A stretch of DNA of 64,000 bases from Glycine soja (GCF_004193775.1 NC_041003.1:49156111-49220110); one strand, 5' to 3'; numbered from the stretch's first letter, positions 49,006 through 62,580 are shown. The notes: generated from the sequence alone by a model not told the origin. Numbers and translations are program-made.

Positions 49006-49715
49006 TTATATGTTTTATATTTATATATAATATTTAGATATAATTATAATTTTAAAAATATTATATATATTTTATAATTTTAAGAAAAGTATCTATATAA
49101 ATAAAATAATAATTTTGTATAACAATAATGTTATCTAATGTGTATTAAATATTAAGTAGGATTAAAGCTAATTCTATTATTGTTATTCTATGCCATGGTC
49201 CTCATCATCAAGCAGCATCTTTCCGAATTTATTCAGGTGGTTCTGGACATTGTTCACGTTGAAGACCCTCACTAGGAAATAGGGATACACAAGGGTATTT
49301 TGAATAACAAAATATAAAAAAGAAAAGGAAAAGAGAGGTAAATAGAGTAATTGTCGAAGGTACATTTATCAATAGCCTTTACTCTAGCCGCTAAATTTAC
49401 CATTGGGCGGACCTCTTTTTTCTTCTTGTGAAGTTTTTTAGGTAAGGGATTGGGCTGACCTCTATAACTGTCTTTTTTATTATATAAATTATTTTAAAAA
49501 GTTAAAAATAATAAGTTGAGTAATTAATTACTTTTTTTTATGAAGAGTAATTAATTACTTTTATAAAAATAAAATAAGCATAGTTAACATGCTCTAATTT
49601 GGCAATAACTTCAATAGATTATCTACAATTGCATACATGACAGAAGCTCAACAACTTACTTTTTCTTTTGTTATTAACATGCTCAACCTACTTTACAACA
49701 AAATTACTAATGTGG

Positions 49716-51886
49716 TCAGGATTCAGGAACATAAGTTCTACACATTGGGCATGATCCTTGTTGGACTAGCCACTTGTCTATGCATTCTAGATGAAAAAGG
49801 TGGTCACATTTTGGAAGTATCCTGACCAATTCTCCATCCTCAAAATCCTGCAAATAAAAAATATAAAGATGATAGAGTTTGTTTAGTTCTATGAGATATA
49901 TCATACATGTATTGGTATGATTAGTTTTGCACTAATTAATGATTCTTAGAAAAAAATGATCTAATCAACATCTCATTTGTATTATACCAAGTTAATATAT
50001 ATTGCAAACAGGGAATATTACAAGTACTATTATGTATTGAGTTTTAAGAGTTTAAGGACTTAAGTGAAAAAGGTACAAAATTTAGAGACTGTAATTAATA
50101 TTTCAAAAACTTGGTAATATTAAAAGTTGATTTTTTGGGAGAGCAAAGCATGTTTTATTCAAATACCTAATATTTATTGGTGCATACTATGCAACGAAAC
50201 GAAAGTACTCATTGTGGTCCTAGATCCCCCGCAACCACAAAAGAAATAGTATAAATTGTGGTCAAGTCATTAATATTAATAAACTTCAATCCTTTTTTGG
50301 GGGAACTTTAATTACTTCAATTCTATCTATAATTCGCAACAAGTGTAGATTGATTGATTAATTTCCCTAAAGCAATTTCTGTTAGCTTTTCTTGAACTAA
50401 GTCATTTTCATTTTGACAGGACTCTTGAGATGTTCCTCACCTGGAAGCAAATTGAGCAGCAAGACATGTTGTATGATTTCAACATTTTTCTGGAGTTGAA
50501 TGGCTGAAAAGGAAGCTTCAGAATTACATTATGTGGTATCCCTCTGACTCCCCTGATATCATAAATGTCCGATACTTCTTGGTAAATTGTTTCCAGTGTG
50601 TTAACCTGAAACAAATTAATTTCACCAAATGTGATTAAAAATTCTGATTCCAAGAGTTATAGTATGGTCCACTCACCACTGATTACACATTTACCTAACT
50701 TTTATATGTTCATAATAATTCTTAAGTTATACCAAAACATCTTCCTGCCAATCTCTTACTAAATGAAGAAAATATTAAATATTATGGAAGGACATAACAT
50801 CACTGATATGATAGATACATTCATAGTTTCATACTTACAGTTACATGCAACTGATAGAGTTTTGCAACAGCCGGACATATCCATTCCATAAAGATTTTCC
50901 CATTTAATAAACTGCTCAACAGGGCAACCTGCAGTTCCACACCAAAACTTAAAGGTGAGTGAGAAGAACACATTGTCCTATTGGAATATGGTAGTGGGGA
51001 CCAGTAGTAAAATAGTACAATGTGTCTAACTACTAGCTAATGGTGAGATAATAGGGCCTTTGAAAAGGGATGAAACATTCTGTTGCCTATGTATGGAACT
51101 AGCAGGCAGTAGTATTTACCTTGGAAATTGGCTCATCAAAAGCATCAAAATTGATCAATTCCAATGCTGCAATGGCTCCTGTAATTGCTCCTTTTCCAGC
51201 ACCATCAAGAAAACCAGCTTCTGTGGTCTGCCCTTTGATGCCTCCTGCAATTGTTCCTACTATTGACCCTCCTGCACATGCATCAAATATTGTTCATAAC
51301 AATTTTTTTTGCAGTGACTTCACAATGTAAGAGGTTAATGACAAACACCATTTTATCTTATTCCCTCCCTCTTTTCTTTTCACAATGAAAGAAATTGTTG
51401 TTTTAGGAGTAAACGTGTTTCTGAGCTCTCCCAACTGAATAGAAACATGCACTTTTTTTTTTTTTTATAAGCAAAACATGCACTTGATTTGACTAGCACG
51501 AGTTACATTAACTTTGAGACATAAAGCCAAATAAATGTTTGACAAACCTTATGAGAAGTGTAATATTGTTTAGCTATAGCATTGTTTTTTAAAAAACCAA
51601 TGTGCAGCATCATATCCAGGGCTTAGTGAAGTACAAGTGATTTCTCAGGACAAAGCCAAATTCATGAGAATGCTAATAACAAATTAAGAGGAAGGAAATT
51701 AAATGTATATTTACCTAGTGCCAGAATGCAAGTAAATAGAGCAAATAGAACTTTCTTGATAATTTTCGTGAATAGTCCAAGTGCAGAACCGCCAAAACAA
51801 AGTTGCTTACACATTGCTACTGTTTCTATCATTCCGGAAAACCTGTTGTTGGTCATAGTGTGAGAAGTGTTGTTGGTAATAGGCAT
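49716..51886 (-). CDS. RING-H2 ubiquitin ligase, NEP1-interacting-protein-like (234 aa, five exons)
   Basis: Exons on the minus strand are 51715-51886, 51120-51271, 50845-50928, 50441-50605 and 49716-49847, giving 705 nt, 234 aa. A hydrophobic segment lies at about residues 43-58 and a Gly/Ala-rich one at 59-95 ('[20 protein letters not shown]'), which fits membrane anchoring. The middle has '[20 protein letters not shown]' and '[19 protein letters not shown]'. The RING-H2 finger is split by intron 4: Cys186, Cys189, Cys205, His207, His210, Cys213, Cys224, Cys227. NIP proteins are chloroplast or membrane RING ligases first found through nuclear-encoded plastid RNA polymerase (NEP) binding; whether this copy does so is unknown. 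Exon 3 could instead end at 50839, because two GT donors lie six bases apart. A TATA box (CTATAAATG) lies at 51951-51959. Confidence 0.93.
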
Positions 51887-51950
51887 TTCAAATTGAGAGG
51901 ATAAGAGTGCTCTAAATGTGTTTTGCTTGGGACTGATGCAGATAGACTTG

Positions 51951-51959
51951 CATTTATAG
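51951..51959 (-). promoter_or_regulatory. TATA box of the RING-H2 gene
   Basis: The minus strand reads CCTATAAATG, about 65 bp upstream of the ATG at 51886, a usual plant spacing. Confidence 0.6.
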
Positions 51960-52639
51960 GCTGAGGGAAGCCACGTTAATTACAGTCATGGACCAGATAT
52001 ATTAGTATTTAATTTAAGAGTCTTAACAAGTTAGATTTCCCTACACTACTTTCTTTTCATATGACCGAATAGTTTAAAATATGCATTTACTCACATTTTT
52101 TTTTTTTTTTATGCCAAACAAGTCAAATGTAAAAGTGAGATGAGGATTTTGACATGTAAATATCGTTTTTGAGAATTTTAACATAGGAGTATTGATGAAT
52201 CATAAATGGTTGATTACGTGTAAGCCTCTTGCGATGCATAGATAGAAAGCAAACACTCGTGGCTAATAAATAAAAGAATCTTACTGCTGCGAGAGAGCAC
52301 GGGAATTTTGAAAGATAAAAACAGAATCTCATATATTCTAGTAGCATTTTGAGTTTGCCTAATTATAATAGACAAAATGAATGGGCACCGCTTTGTACCG
52401 TAAATATGATAAAAAAAGTCTTAACAAGTTTATTTAAGCTTACAGGGATATTCTGCGTCACACCAATTCACCAAAGAATGTTGTGAGAACAAAATATCAC
52501 ACGCAAAAGAAAAATAGCCAGTTTAATTACCACCTAATTTTCTTGTTCTTGTTTTTTTAAGTTTGGCTGCTTGGGGATCCTTTGTTGGTTACCTAAAACT
52601 AAAAGTGCTATATCCAATATTTAATTTTCAAATGTAGTC

Positions 52640-52840
52640 ATCAAAATAACACTAAAATATATATTTTAGGTCTATAATAAATTAGTATATTTTATGTTTG
52701 TTTCTTGATTTTTTTTTTATTGAGTTCCTAATAAAATAATTTTTATTTTTAGTCATTAATATTTTTTTAGTCCTTAATAAATTAATAAATTTTATATTTT
52801 TTTCTGATAATTTTTTTCATTTATTACTATTTCCTTTAAA
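52640..52840. repeat. Transposon-like duplicated segment
   Basis: 'CTATAATAAATTAGTATATT' (about 52671) and 'CTTAATAAATTAATAAATTT' (about 52781) are each followed by 'TAT.TTT.TTTCT' and 'TTTTT'. The 'TTTTTAGTC' phrases are typical of legume DNA-transposon relics. Only part of an element is visible. Confidence 0.35.
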
Positions 52841-54368
52841 AAAACACTAATAACAACTTCAAACATTTACGGTTGATGAAAACTCTAGTAAAAAAAAACA
52901 AACAAAAACAATAATAAGTTATTTTTTGAATCCACATTGAGTGGTACCTAATGATAACCAAACACACGAGTATTTTTTTTTTTATGTGCATTAAGGATAT
53001 TTTTCAACTTGATGATTAGAAATTAATTCTTTTTGAGACAGAGAAATTACTTAAGTAAATTTTATCTCTCACAATCCAACGAAAATTTCTTCATTCACAC
53101 TATCAAAAATTAAATATCCTAATTATTTAATTCCAACATTGTTGGTAATATGAGAATGAAATCCGTGAGTTAAATCAAGTGGTGCTACACTAGGGTTCAT
53201 CTAGTTTTGATTGGTTAAAAGGGGACCTCAAACCATTGGGTGGATTGATTTTGGTATTCTTCTGTTGTTGTCAGTTAAACCTATAAATACTTTGAAGAGC
53301 ATCATCACATCATATCATATCATAGAAAAGTTAACTGAGGTGGTGGTTGGATTATTGGCTATCCTACTGCTTGTAAGTAGTTTAATTTTGTTGTCCTTCC
53401 TTGCAATAAAGGAAACTTTAGATATTTAGGGTCCTTGATGATGGGTAGTTTCAAACAACTAGGGCAGAGAAAAAACAAGAAACTAACTAAAACAAGGTGC
53501 TGGAAAAAGTGGTTCCTGGTTACATTGCATCTGTGGGCTGATATATAGAGTTAGTAGTTCATAAATAACGAAGGGATGACTTAATTGCATTAACTCATGG
53601 GTAGATATGGCTGAGATATTTTAGTATTTAGTCTCCTAGAGCACGTCACCTTCACCCCATAATTGTCTTCATTGGTCTTTTTAAATTTGAAAATACTTAA
53701 AATGGCCGACATATATTATACTATTTTATTTGCAAAATGTTAAGTTAGACAAACTTTTGGGGAGATATGAAGGAATTAATAAAACAAGAATTTGTTTGTT
53801 TGTTAATATACGTTTTTTTTTTAAAAAAAATGGAAATTTTTCTTTGGACTGGAAATACGTATATGTTTACCACAAGTAAAGCCATAAATGTCTTCTTCTT
53901 GTCCCTATCATTTTTAATGAGGTGGATTGCGTCAGTTCCTATATGACCCAAGTAATTGAATTTGCGCCACCATGTTGATACGATCGATTAACACAGTTGC
54001 TAGTACAATGCAAGTTGCACCATAGTTTGGCACACCTATAGCTTATGTTTGGTTTTGCGGCGGGGTCAAGGAAATTCAGTAAATTTTCATGATCATTAAT
54101 TCATTATGAAGCTATTTTGTAGCTTTCTATCTTTCCATATTTCTTGCACATTTATTTTCCTTTCACTACACAACCAATCATGTATTGCATGGTATGGTTG
54201 TCACTCACATGTTCAATCAATTCAATAATTCAATAAATTTGAAGTAATTTAATTAAAAAAATCAGATTGATTTAGATCATTATTTTAGTTCAACTTGATA
54301 AAATATAAATTCGGTTCACTTTAAATCTCAAATTTTCATTTAAAGAACTTGAATCAAACCAATTTACC

Positions 54369-54372
<4 letters not shown>

Positions 54373-54410
<38 letters not shown>
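54373..54410. repeat. (TA)n microsatellite
   Basis: About 18 TA units. Confidence 0.95.
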
Positions 54411-54414
<4 letters not shown>

Positions 54415-54591
54415 GGTGAAATTTGTACAGATTAAATGAGTATTTTTTAAAATAAATATACAATTAATGAGTCTTACATTGAATTAAAATAAATTTTTAT
54501 TAGATAAAAATGAGTTTCTTTTTTTTTATCATATTTATGTCCTATTAATTAATCACATGTATTTTATGGATTTATACAAATTCAAGAAAGG

Positions 54592-54718
54592 CTGCCTGTT
54601 GTGAACGGTAAAACAGCTCAATAGTTTCCTAGCATTGGAGGCCTAGGATCCTCCAAAGAAGAAAGGTGAGGGAAAAAACTTGTATTAGTTCTCAGCTTGA
54701 TTTCTATTACATGATTCA

Positions 54719-54763
<45 letters not shown>

Positions 54764-55017
54764 CAAATACTAAAAACTGTTATCCAATTCTAACACATTC
54801 TAACAAACAACACTAACAGAATTTGGCTGATAACAGAAAAAGCATAAATGGCAGACAGCATATGCTCCTTTGACTAATTATATTCTGCCAGCTCGTTATA
54901 CGAAATCCCTCAAATGATGATTTTCCTTCTGAGCATCTGCCTCTAGCATTTCTGTTATGGTATTATTCCATTGTTGCTGCTTTATTCCTTTCATAACCTT
55001 CCCTCCATAACACTGCC
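54592..55017 (-). mobile_element. Solo LTR (Ty1-copia-like) with 5-bp target-site duplication
   Basis: The LTR spans 54597-55012 (416 bp). Plus-strand ends are TGTTGTGAAC and CATAACA. Read on the minus strand it starts TGTTATGGAGGG and ends GTTCACAACA. The flanking 5 bp are CTGCC on both sides (54592-54596 and 55013-55017), a convincing target-site duplication. No internal region or second LTR is present, so the element was reduced by LTR-LTR recombination. A (TA)n tract lies inside (54722-54760). Orientation and copia type are judged from the LTR start and end, not from proteins. Confidence 0.85.
54722..54760. repeat. (TA)n microsatellite inside the solo LTR
   Basis: About 19 TA units. Confidence 0.95.
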
Positions 55018-56559
55018 ATTTCTCTTAACTTGTTTGCTATCATTAGACAAGATGTTGGTATCATGCATGTTCAGGGAATTTAATCAATCAAATGAGGCCT
55101 TCATTCAATAAAGTAACAGCAATGAAAACATGTGTTAGCATAGAGAGGCTAGCGTTTATTCATTTTCACGTATCAACTACCAAAGGAGAGAGGGCTACGG
55201 ACTGACTTTAATCTTAATTAGTCAATCATTGATTTGGAATAGGAATATTGACCAATTATTACAAATTGAAAATGAGTAAGGAATAGAGACAGACCTTCGA
55301 GGGAGTATGGATGGGAGATGCAAATTTAGACTTTAATTAGTTTTATTCATTAATTTAGTTTTTAAAACTAGTTATTTATTTGTTTTTTTTATTGATGTGA
55401 CATCATATATTCACTGTTGGTCTATTTCTGTGCTTAAAAATCAGTTTAATTGTGATATTGTTTGGAAAGCAACTTCATTTAGAAAGAAAAATCCAGCCGT
55501 TCTAATTCAAAATGTTTGCACTAAGTTGTGACTAGTTTGTAGTGCATGATTTGAGTTTTAATATATTCCCAAAACCTTAATTAAAGTACAATTATTTTTT
55601 GAAATATCTTAAAGTACAATTATTATACATGTGAAGTAAATGTTTACATATTTATGAAACAAACACGAGACACCAATAAAGCTCTGTAAAGCGTGAATTC
55701 TGGTGTGCCCCCAAAACCACTTTCCAATCCTGAAACAGGTCCCTCCTCCAGGCCAAGCCAAGTGTGCATAAGATTTAATTGTATTGTGAATATCATTACG
55801 CAGTCGAAAGACTAACAATGCACATCCCAATTGTATATAGTAAAAGCTCATTATGGTGTAAAAATTGTTGGCATCTAAAAATATAGATATTTTGATATCA
55901 TGAGAGAGCTACAAGAGACTACAATTTGGTTCAAGATTAGATATTGGAGTGATTGCTGAAGTGTGCACAATGTCAGTTTCATATGCTATTGTTATGAGAT
56001 GTGTATACTCTTGGGGATTGCAGAGCTAGTTGCAGCAGCAAGGTATTCCCAACTAATATGGGGGTGTGGTTGTGGAATATAGTGTACAGATGTTCAATTC
56101 ATCACACCATTTTAGGACAAGATTTTCGTATTTTTGGGGAGATGATCAAGGGGGCAACTTCATTCCTCACTTCCACGATATTATCAGAAATTAAAATGTG
56201 TTACTATTATATTGCGTTTTGATCATCAAAATCACACTCCCAACTGAAATTCGTTTCATACATTTGCTTAAATGATGGTTTTGGGCCTTTTTTGGGTACA
56301 CAAATAAAATTTTAAGTTCTGTTGGCCCAAATAACTAAAATAGCCCTTGTGCCCTTGTTAACTGTTAGGGAATTCTTTCTGCACCCGATTTTTCTTCATG
56401 CACCCCACAATAATAATTAAAAGATAAATTTACCCTTCAATCAGCATCACCTATCATAACTAGTACGGTAATTTTATCCTTATGTTTAATTTTTTATTTA
56501 ATATAATGAAATAATATAAATAATGCTATATTATAATTTTGATAATTTGATCTTTTAAA
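55018..56559. other. Intergenic DNA, nothing recognised
   Basis: I see no exon or repeat that I can name. A minus-strand frame at 55609-55851 is GC-richer than its surroundings but matches no family known to me. Confidence 0.4.
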
Positions 56560-57325
56560 GAAATTATATTTAATGAGAATAAGAGAAAGTGCTATGATTT
56601 TGTCAATATTAGAAGAGTAAAAGATTTTGCCCTCTATGTGACTCAGAGCCAGAAACTATAATTCATTCTCTTGGAGACTGTGTATGGACAAAGGAGGTAT
56701 GGAAAATGTTTAGTGTTAATTACCAATCTACTATCTTTCAGCATGATTTGGGGAGTTGGTTGCTAACATAACAAACTTAAAAAAAAAGCCACAAGGTTGT
56801 TGAAGATGTGTCGTGGAGCATTATGTTTGCTTGACAATGACAGACATTGGTGGAGAAGGATATTCAATGCAGCGAGTAGCAGTAGTCTTTCTGTGAAAGA
56901 TTATTTTACTCTCAATTGTGATGATGCCTTATATATTAAAATCTTCGTGTGGAACAGTGCTGAGAAAGGAGAATGGTGAATTCGTGCAGGCTTCCTTTTT
57001 GGAATGCAAATGGCCCTTGCTGCTGGAAATCTGATATCCTTGTTGCAGTGAGGAAGGAGGATTTCCTTTCATGTAACTTGGTCATATTCACAGCGAAGCC
57101 AATGGTTTATCAGATAGTTTTGCTAAATTTGGTTATCATTAGCCAATGATTCTATGTTTTTCAATTGTATCTCTGATTTTGCTGTAACCTCCTTAATTGA
57201 GGAGATATCTTTTGGTTATTCGCAAGCGGAAGTTAATTGATTGTTTGGGGTGTTTCTTACCCACTCAATTCAGAAAAAGAAGAGTTATAATCATATAATA
57301 AAGATACAAATGAAAAAAAAAAAAG
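56560..57325 (+). mobile_element. LINE (non-LTR retrotransposon) 3' remnant
   Basis: Near 56629 the frame reads 'FCPLCDSEPETIIHSLGDC' then 'VWTKEVW', the zinc-binding domain that follows reverse transcriptase in plant L1-type elements. Around 57085-57140 it reads 'HIHSEANGLSDSFAKFG', the end of the RNase H domain. Frames shift and stop in between, so it is inactive. An A-run at about 57313-57324 fits the poly(A) tail. The 5' portion is missing. Confidence 0.75.
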
Positions 57326-60300
57326 TTTAGAACCTGACTTTTTAATTTGGTTCAAAGAATTAGAAACCTATCAACTTAAATGTTTCATAAAATAATTTTT
57401 TTTGTTAATCCTCTTTATTACAAGAAAGAAATCTTGACTAAGAAAAACCGAGAGTAAATAAAATTCGACAAAAAAATATTTCGGTCGCATCATAAAATAG
57501 TGTTTCAACAAATATTACAAACTAATAAAGTAACCACTTTTACAAACTCCCTGTGCTAGCTGTGCACATCAAGATCAGGTGTAGTGCCACATGTTTTTTG
57601 GGTAAATGTGTTACACGTTTGTATTAGGTTATTAGCTATTAGCTGAAAAGATATTTTGAAGTGAAATGAAAGATTCGAAAAAACAAAATTGTGATTCTCA
57701 TTGGCGATTACGATTTTGATAATATTATTAATTTTGCACTATTTTTTTATTTACCTTATTTTTCAACCTCTCTTTTTGTTATATTACATTACATTAATCC
57801 TTATATGTTTTACTTCTCTTTTCTGTTTTTTTTTAATCTTTCACTAGATTTATACACCCAATACGTATATTGTGATTATTTTCCTATGATTTTGTTACTC
57901 TAGATTGTTTTTTCAAAGGAAAAAAAAACTGTTTTGGCGGGGCAAAAAATATTAATAGAGGATGTTACAATCCAAAGTAGATACGAAAAATTCAAACACA
58001 AGATTTGAGAAAATCTGTATCCTAAACACAATACATGAGTGGTTTAAATGATAATCAAGTAGCCAATTAGATTTCATACATCTGATTTTGTTTCATTTTT
58101 ATATGTACAATTTAATATTTTTTTATAAAGTTATAAAATTGATTTAATAATTAAAATAAGAAGGAAACAAATCATAAATTTAAATCCTTCTCATTAATAA
58201 AAACTAAAAAAACTAACGACTGAAATAAAAAACATTCAAACAATGATGGCAATTTTCTTGAAGTTATCAAAATAGAATAGCATGTGAAATGCCTAATTAG
58301 TCAACTCATGGCATGTTAGTTAGCAAAAAGATTTGTATAAGACGAGGGAGGAAATAGCACTGCTCCTTAATTGGTATCATTTTTAAGTTTTACAGACTCA
58401 CTTCAGCCACAAATTTGCTCCCACTACATGGGCAATAACTCTCCAAAATGTTGGTTAATTTGAAAATCGAAATAATACTGGATAAATTTGAAGTCGTGTA
58501 TAACACTTTCAGATTGAATCAAATTTCAGGATTCAACCAAAATTGTTCAATCAAATAAAATCAGAAGATTATAATTCAAGAATTTTGTTTTGGTCTTATA
58601 TGTTTTATCACCCATTATGCTTTCTGAACCAGAATGATTATTTATGATCAAAGAACAGGTGGTTTTTGACGGTTAATGAACAAGTGGTTTTTGGCGGTTG
58701 ATGAAAGTTTTATCTTTTTTAAAAACTGTCTTTTCCTGAAAGTCATTTTCATGTAATTTTCAAAATTTTCCTAAACCGAACATCTCGTTATTACATTAAA
58801 ACAAACAAACGTGCACTCTTATTTTAACATAATAAAGAGATCAATTACACTAAAATGTCCAACACAAAAGACATTTCAGCCTTGGTCTTTTGCTTGCCTT
58901 TACCTGTATAATTACCACAAGTATATTTTTCTTAAAAAATAATATTCTTTTTATGTACATACCGACACTCAAGTATTCATCCAATCAAAATTATAACAAA
59001 ACAATAAAATCGACATCTCCACAAAAATAAAGGTTCCTTTAGCAACTCAACTAGCCAAACGGGCTAGGAAGGTTAATTGTGACTTGAAAGCTAAGTTCTT
59101 TGGTAGCTTCAAAAACTTAAACATTAGCTTTATTATTGTCACAGAAGAATTAAGAAAAGCAAAACCACCTTGTAAATAATTAGCCCAAAAAAGAGGAGGC
59201 GGGAACAAAGGGCATGCCCTTTTCCTTTACCGAAAAAGGTATGTGAAAGTAATTTCATCTTTAGTATCCAAAAAAAATGTGCTCCATGTTTTAAGGCTTT
59301 AAGTGATTAGGTCCATGGTGAGTGTGTATCATGTTTAGCATCGGACAATTATAGTTTTTGTGCGTATTTCTCTTTTACCTCTATAATTATTCATCTAAAA
59401 AATAATTTAATTTTACAATTATCAATACAATAATTAATCCTAGAAAAAGGAGACAAAAATTAATAAGGAAACATTTATTCTTCGAGATCATCTTGCATTC
59501 TTATGTCTACATAACTTTTATTCTTATGTGAATGGATGGAAAAGTTACATTCTCATCAAAATGTGAGAAATTATTTTCTAACTTCATTGTAACTTTTACA
59601 TTTATTTTTATTTATTATTTAAAAATATTTCTAAAAATATTAAAAGTTGACCAAACATATATTTATATATGTTGGGAAATAACATTCCTAACTATAATAT
59701 TTTTAAAAATGTGACTACGGAGACAAACGCCTCCTAAGTACCATTGATGAAGAGAAAACTAAAAAATTAAATATTTTCATAATGTTGTAATTAAACTGAT
59801 AAATAATTTTTTTTTCTGTTAAAGCAATAATTACTTCAAAATTAAGAAATATTAAGTTAAACACAGTCAATGTAGTAGTCAGATTTAAAATCACAATAAA
59901 TTGTTATTTAAAGCTATGGTTTAATTAATTCAGTATATAAACTATAGGTGAATAAAATCATTTATTAAGAAAGAGTCTAACTCTAACTCTAATTGATTGA
60001 ATAAGATGTTTGAGTTATTATAATTTTTTTTATATTTTCTTTGATTACTATTGAATAAAAATAATTATTTTATGAAGTTTATAAGCTATAAAGCAGGATT
60101 TTATTTGAAGTGTTCCTTAAAGTACTATGTATTGTATATTTTCCTTCCATTTCTTAGCATGAAAATATTTTTTAGTGTGACGCGCATGCGCCTATCATTT
60201 TTTAATTTCTCTCCTTGTTAATTCAACCTATTCAAATAATTCCACTTTTTAATTTTCCTTCTAATTTCATCTCTCCTGCCATTTTTTTTTATCCATTTCA

Positions 60301-60540
60301 CTTCTATTAAATAAAGTGTAAGGAAGGTTAGGAAACGCTTAGATTGTGTTCTCTCACGCTAATTTCTTCCTACTACTCGGTGTATCAAATAAGGCAAAAG
60401 TGTGAGAATTTGACAGAATGGAAATTATATTTAATTGGAACATAGAATCTGTTGGGGGTATGAGAATTTGACCGGAAAGTGTATGATTATGATTTGCTCA
60501 GAAAGGGAAAATGAAATAAAAATCGTATACTTAGTCCATG
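57326..60540. other. AT-rich intergenic DNA
   Basis: No exon, RNA gene or named repeat is recognisable in this stretch. Confidence 0.5.
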
Positions 60541-61204
60541 TTTACCACTTTTTTTCCAGAAAAATGTAAATTATATTAAACCCAAAATGATACAATAATA
60601 AATGGGACACATCCCGCAGTTAAAGAAAATCAAAAGTCTCCCTAATACAAGAAGACCTATATCAAGATGCTAAAACAAATGTAACAGGTGCGCTTGTCTA
60701 TACATAAGAAACTTAATCTTGCTAATAACTTCTATTTCAAAAAATTGATAATCTTCAAAAATCAGCTTATTCCTAGACAGTCACATGCAGTAGATTGTAA
60801 TTGCTATACTCAAACAACGTAATTTTCCTTGAACACCTGATGTGGATCTGCCCCTAATTAAAGAGTCAGTAATGCGCTGTAAAGAAGTGAAACGCCTGCG
60901 AAAAGGAGCCAAATCACGAATGTGAGTCCAAACTTGGAGAGATTTCCTACAAGAAAAAAACAAATGAGCATTTGACTCAGCCTCATTTGAAAATAAAGGG
61001 CATAGGGAACCCTTGTTCAAAAAAGCAACTTTGTCAAGTGTAAGCCGGTTCCTTTTAGCAAGTGAAAGACATCTTAGGGGGATTGCTGGGTTCCATATAA
61101 CAGAATACCAACTAACAGTAGGTTTGACACCTCTAATGTATTCATAGACTTTGTCAACAATCAATTGTTCATTGGTGCTCCAAGATTGAATTTTTTGCCA
61201 CTTT
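60541..61204 (-). mobile_element. 5'-truncated LINE remnant with target-site duplication
   Basis: On the minus strand 61164-60781 encodes part of an L1-type ORF2, including the zinc-binding region after reverse transcriptase: 'SLCPLFSNEAESNAHLFFSC' and 'LQVWTHIRD'. The sequence runs on through 'LSRNKLIFED' to an A-rich end at about 60552 (seen as a T-run on the plus strand). Flanks 60541-60551 (TTTACCACTTT) and 61194-61204 (TTTGCCACTTT) match at 10 of 11 bases, a probable target-site duplication. It is too short to encode an active element. Confidence 0.75.
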
Positions 61205-62580
61205 GCTTGCTCGTGTACACGTTTTCTTGCTTCAGCGTTAACTACTATGAAATGATATAATGATAAAATGATTATATATTGTCTCGTCCACGCTTCATGA
61301 TTTACGTTTCACACGTGTCTTATTTCATTTGATGATTATATTTTTCCAACAATTTCCATCATATCGTCACCGTCATGCACATATTTTTTTTTTTGTTTCC
61401 ATTTTTAGTTAGGAGTAGATTTCTTTTATTTGTGATTAGCATATTCGGCGAAGAAGAAAAAACAAGATAAAAAAAATGAAAAAAAAAAGAAAAGAAAAGA
61501 AATTCATTAGTATTATTTGATTTGAAAAAAGAAAAATATTTTTTCTTCATAAATATTATAAAATCAAAATGCATTGTAAGGATAATTTTTGAAAAATCAG
61601 AGAAAAAAATACTTTTTTTGTTAAATTAAGGATTATTTAAGTCAATCTTTATATAATAGAGACACATGAAATATGATCTTGTATTGAATTAATAATTAAT
61701 GATTTCCAATAATGTAATTGCCAAAATAAAAGAGACATGACAAAAAAAAGATATGACCAATATTATTTTCGATTATATATTTTTATAATCTATAAGGAAT
61801 CTATTATGCTATTTTGAAAATTATAAATTTGATTTCTTATTTTTTTGGTGATAAACCAACCAGAGAACTAATTACCTCTGGGAAAAGAATAGAATCAGAA
61901 TTCATTCTTAAGGCATTTAAAATATAATCCTGAGCAAAATCATGAACTACAAAATCATAAAAAAATAGTACCCTCCATAGCATTTATGGATTCGGTAAAT
62001 TTACAAATATATTTTTCAACATTCTTTTATTAATGGTTATTTTCTCTAGACGCAATAATCTTACGTGTGAAACTTATACGGAATATCTCAAATAAAAATT
62101 TCCATTACGCGTGTTGAAAATGCAAAAGTCTCCAAATTAAATATGAGCACGAGACCAGCATCATCTTTGGACTACATAAAGAATGCCGAAAACAAAAACA
62201 ACCTTAAACTACATGAATTCTTTTACTTGGTTGATCATTAACAAAAAATAGGTGGCACCATGTGGTGAACTAAAACAGGAGAAAAATATGGTTTTGGATA
62301 CGCATTTGTGATTCGGTCCTTGAATCTTAAGAAGGAATCAATCAAGGAAGTTTCTTTCTCTTCTATGAACTCCCTCCAAGGCTCTAACCTTTGTTTTTCT
62401 TTTTTGGTCGTAAAATAGTTTCAACCCTTTTTTAGTTAACTCATTAAAATCCAAATCCCATAGTTGACTCGGTTCCACCTTTATCCTTTTTTGTTCAGAC
62501 TCTTTCTACTTTCCTCTCCTCCCTTAAAAAACCACATATTCTGATCCATTCTGCATCAAACTTTGGCCTCTCCTCCTCCT
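61205..62580. other. Intergenic DNA and distal promoter of the CDPK gene
   Basis: No gene is recognised. The interval is AT-rich with short A-runs. Its last few hundred bases should include the CDPK promoter, but no confident TATA box was found. Confidence 0.4.

Larger units (their letters stand above)
51960..54591. other. AT-rich intergenic DNA
   Basis: No gene is recognised. 52640-52840 has a duplicated phrase (listed). A TATA-like CTATAAATAC near 53281 is followed by a hydrophobic frame without ATG (see rejected). A (TA)n run lies at 54373-54410. Confidence 0.5.

Noticed and set aside
53211..53429. Frame with a hydrophobic 'VVVGLLAILLLVSSLILLSF' segment after a TATA-like box
   Set aside because: No ATG lies between the TATA-like box and the hydrophobic part, and no family match is known to me.
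55609..55851. Minus-strand frame with 'AWPGGGTCFRIGKWFWGH'
   Set aside because: The composition is somewhat protein-like, but no family was recognised and no start or exon context was found.
60781..61164. 127-codon minus-strand frame as a host gene
   Set aside because: It contains the zinc-binding region of LINE ORF2 and is flanked by a poly(A)-type end and target duplication, so it is a retrotransposon remnant.
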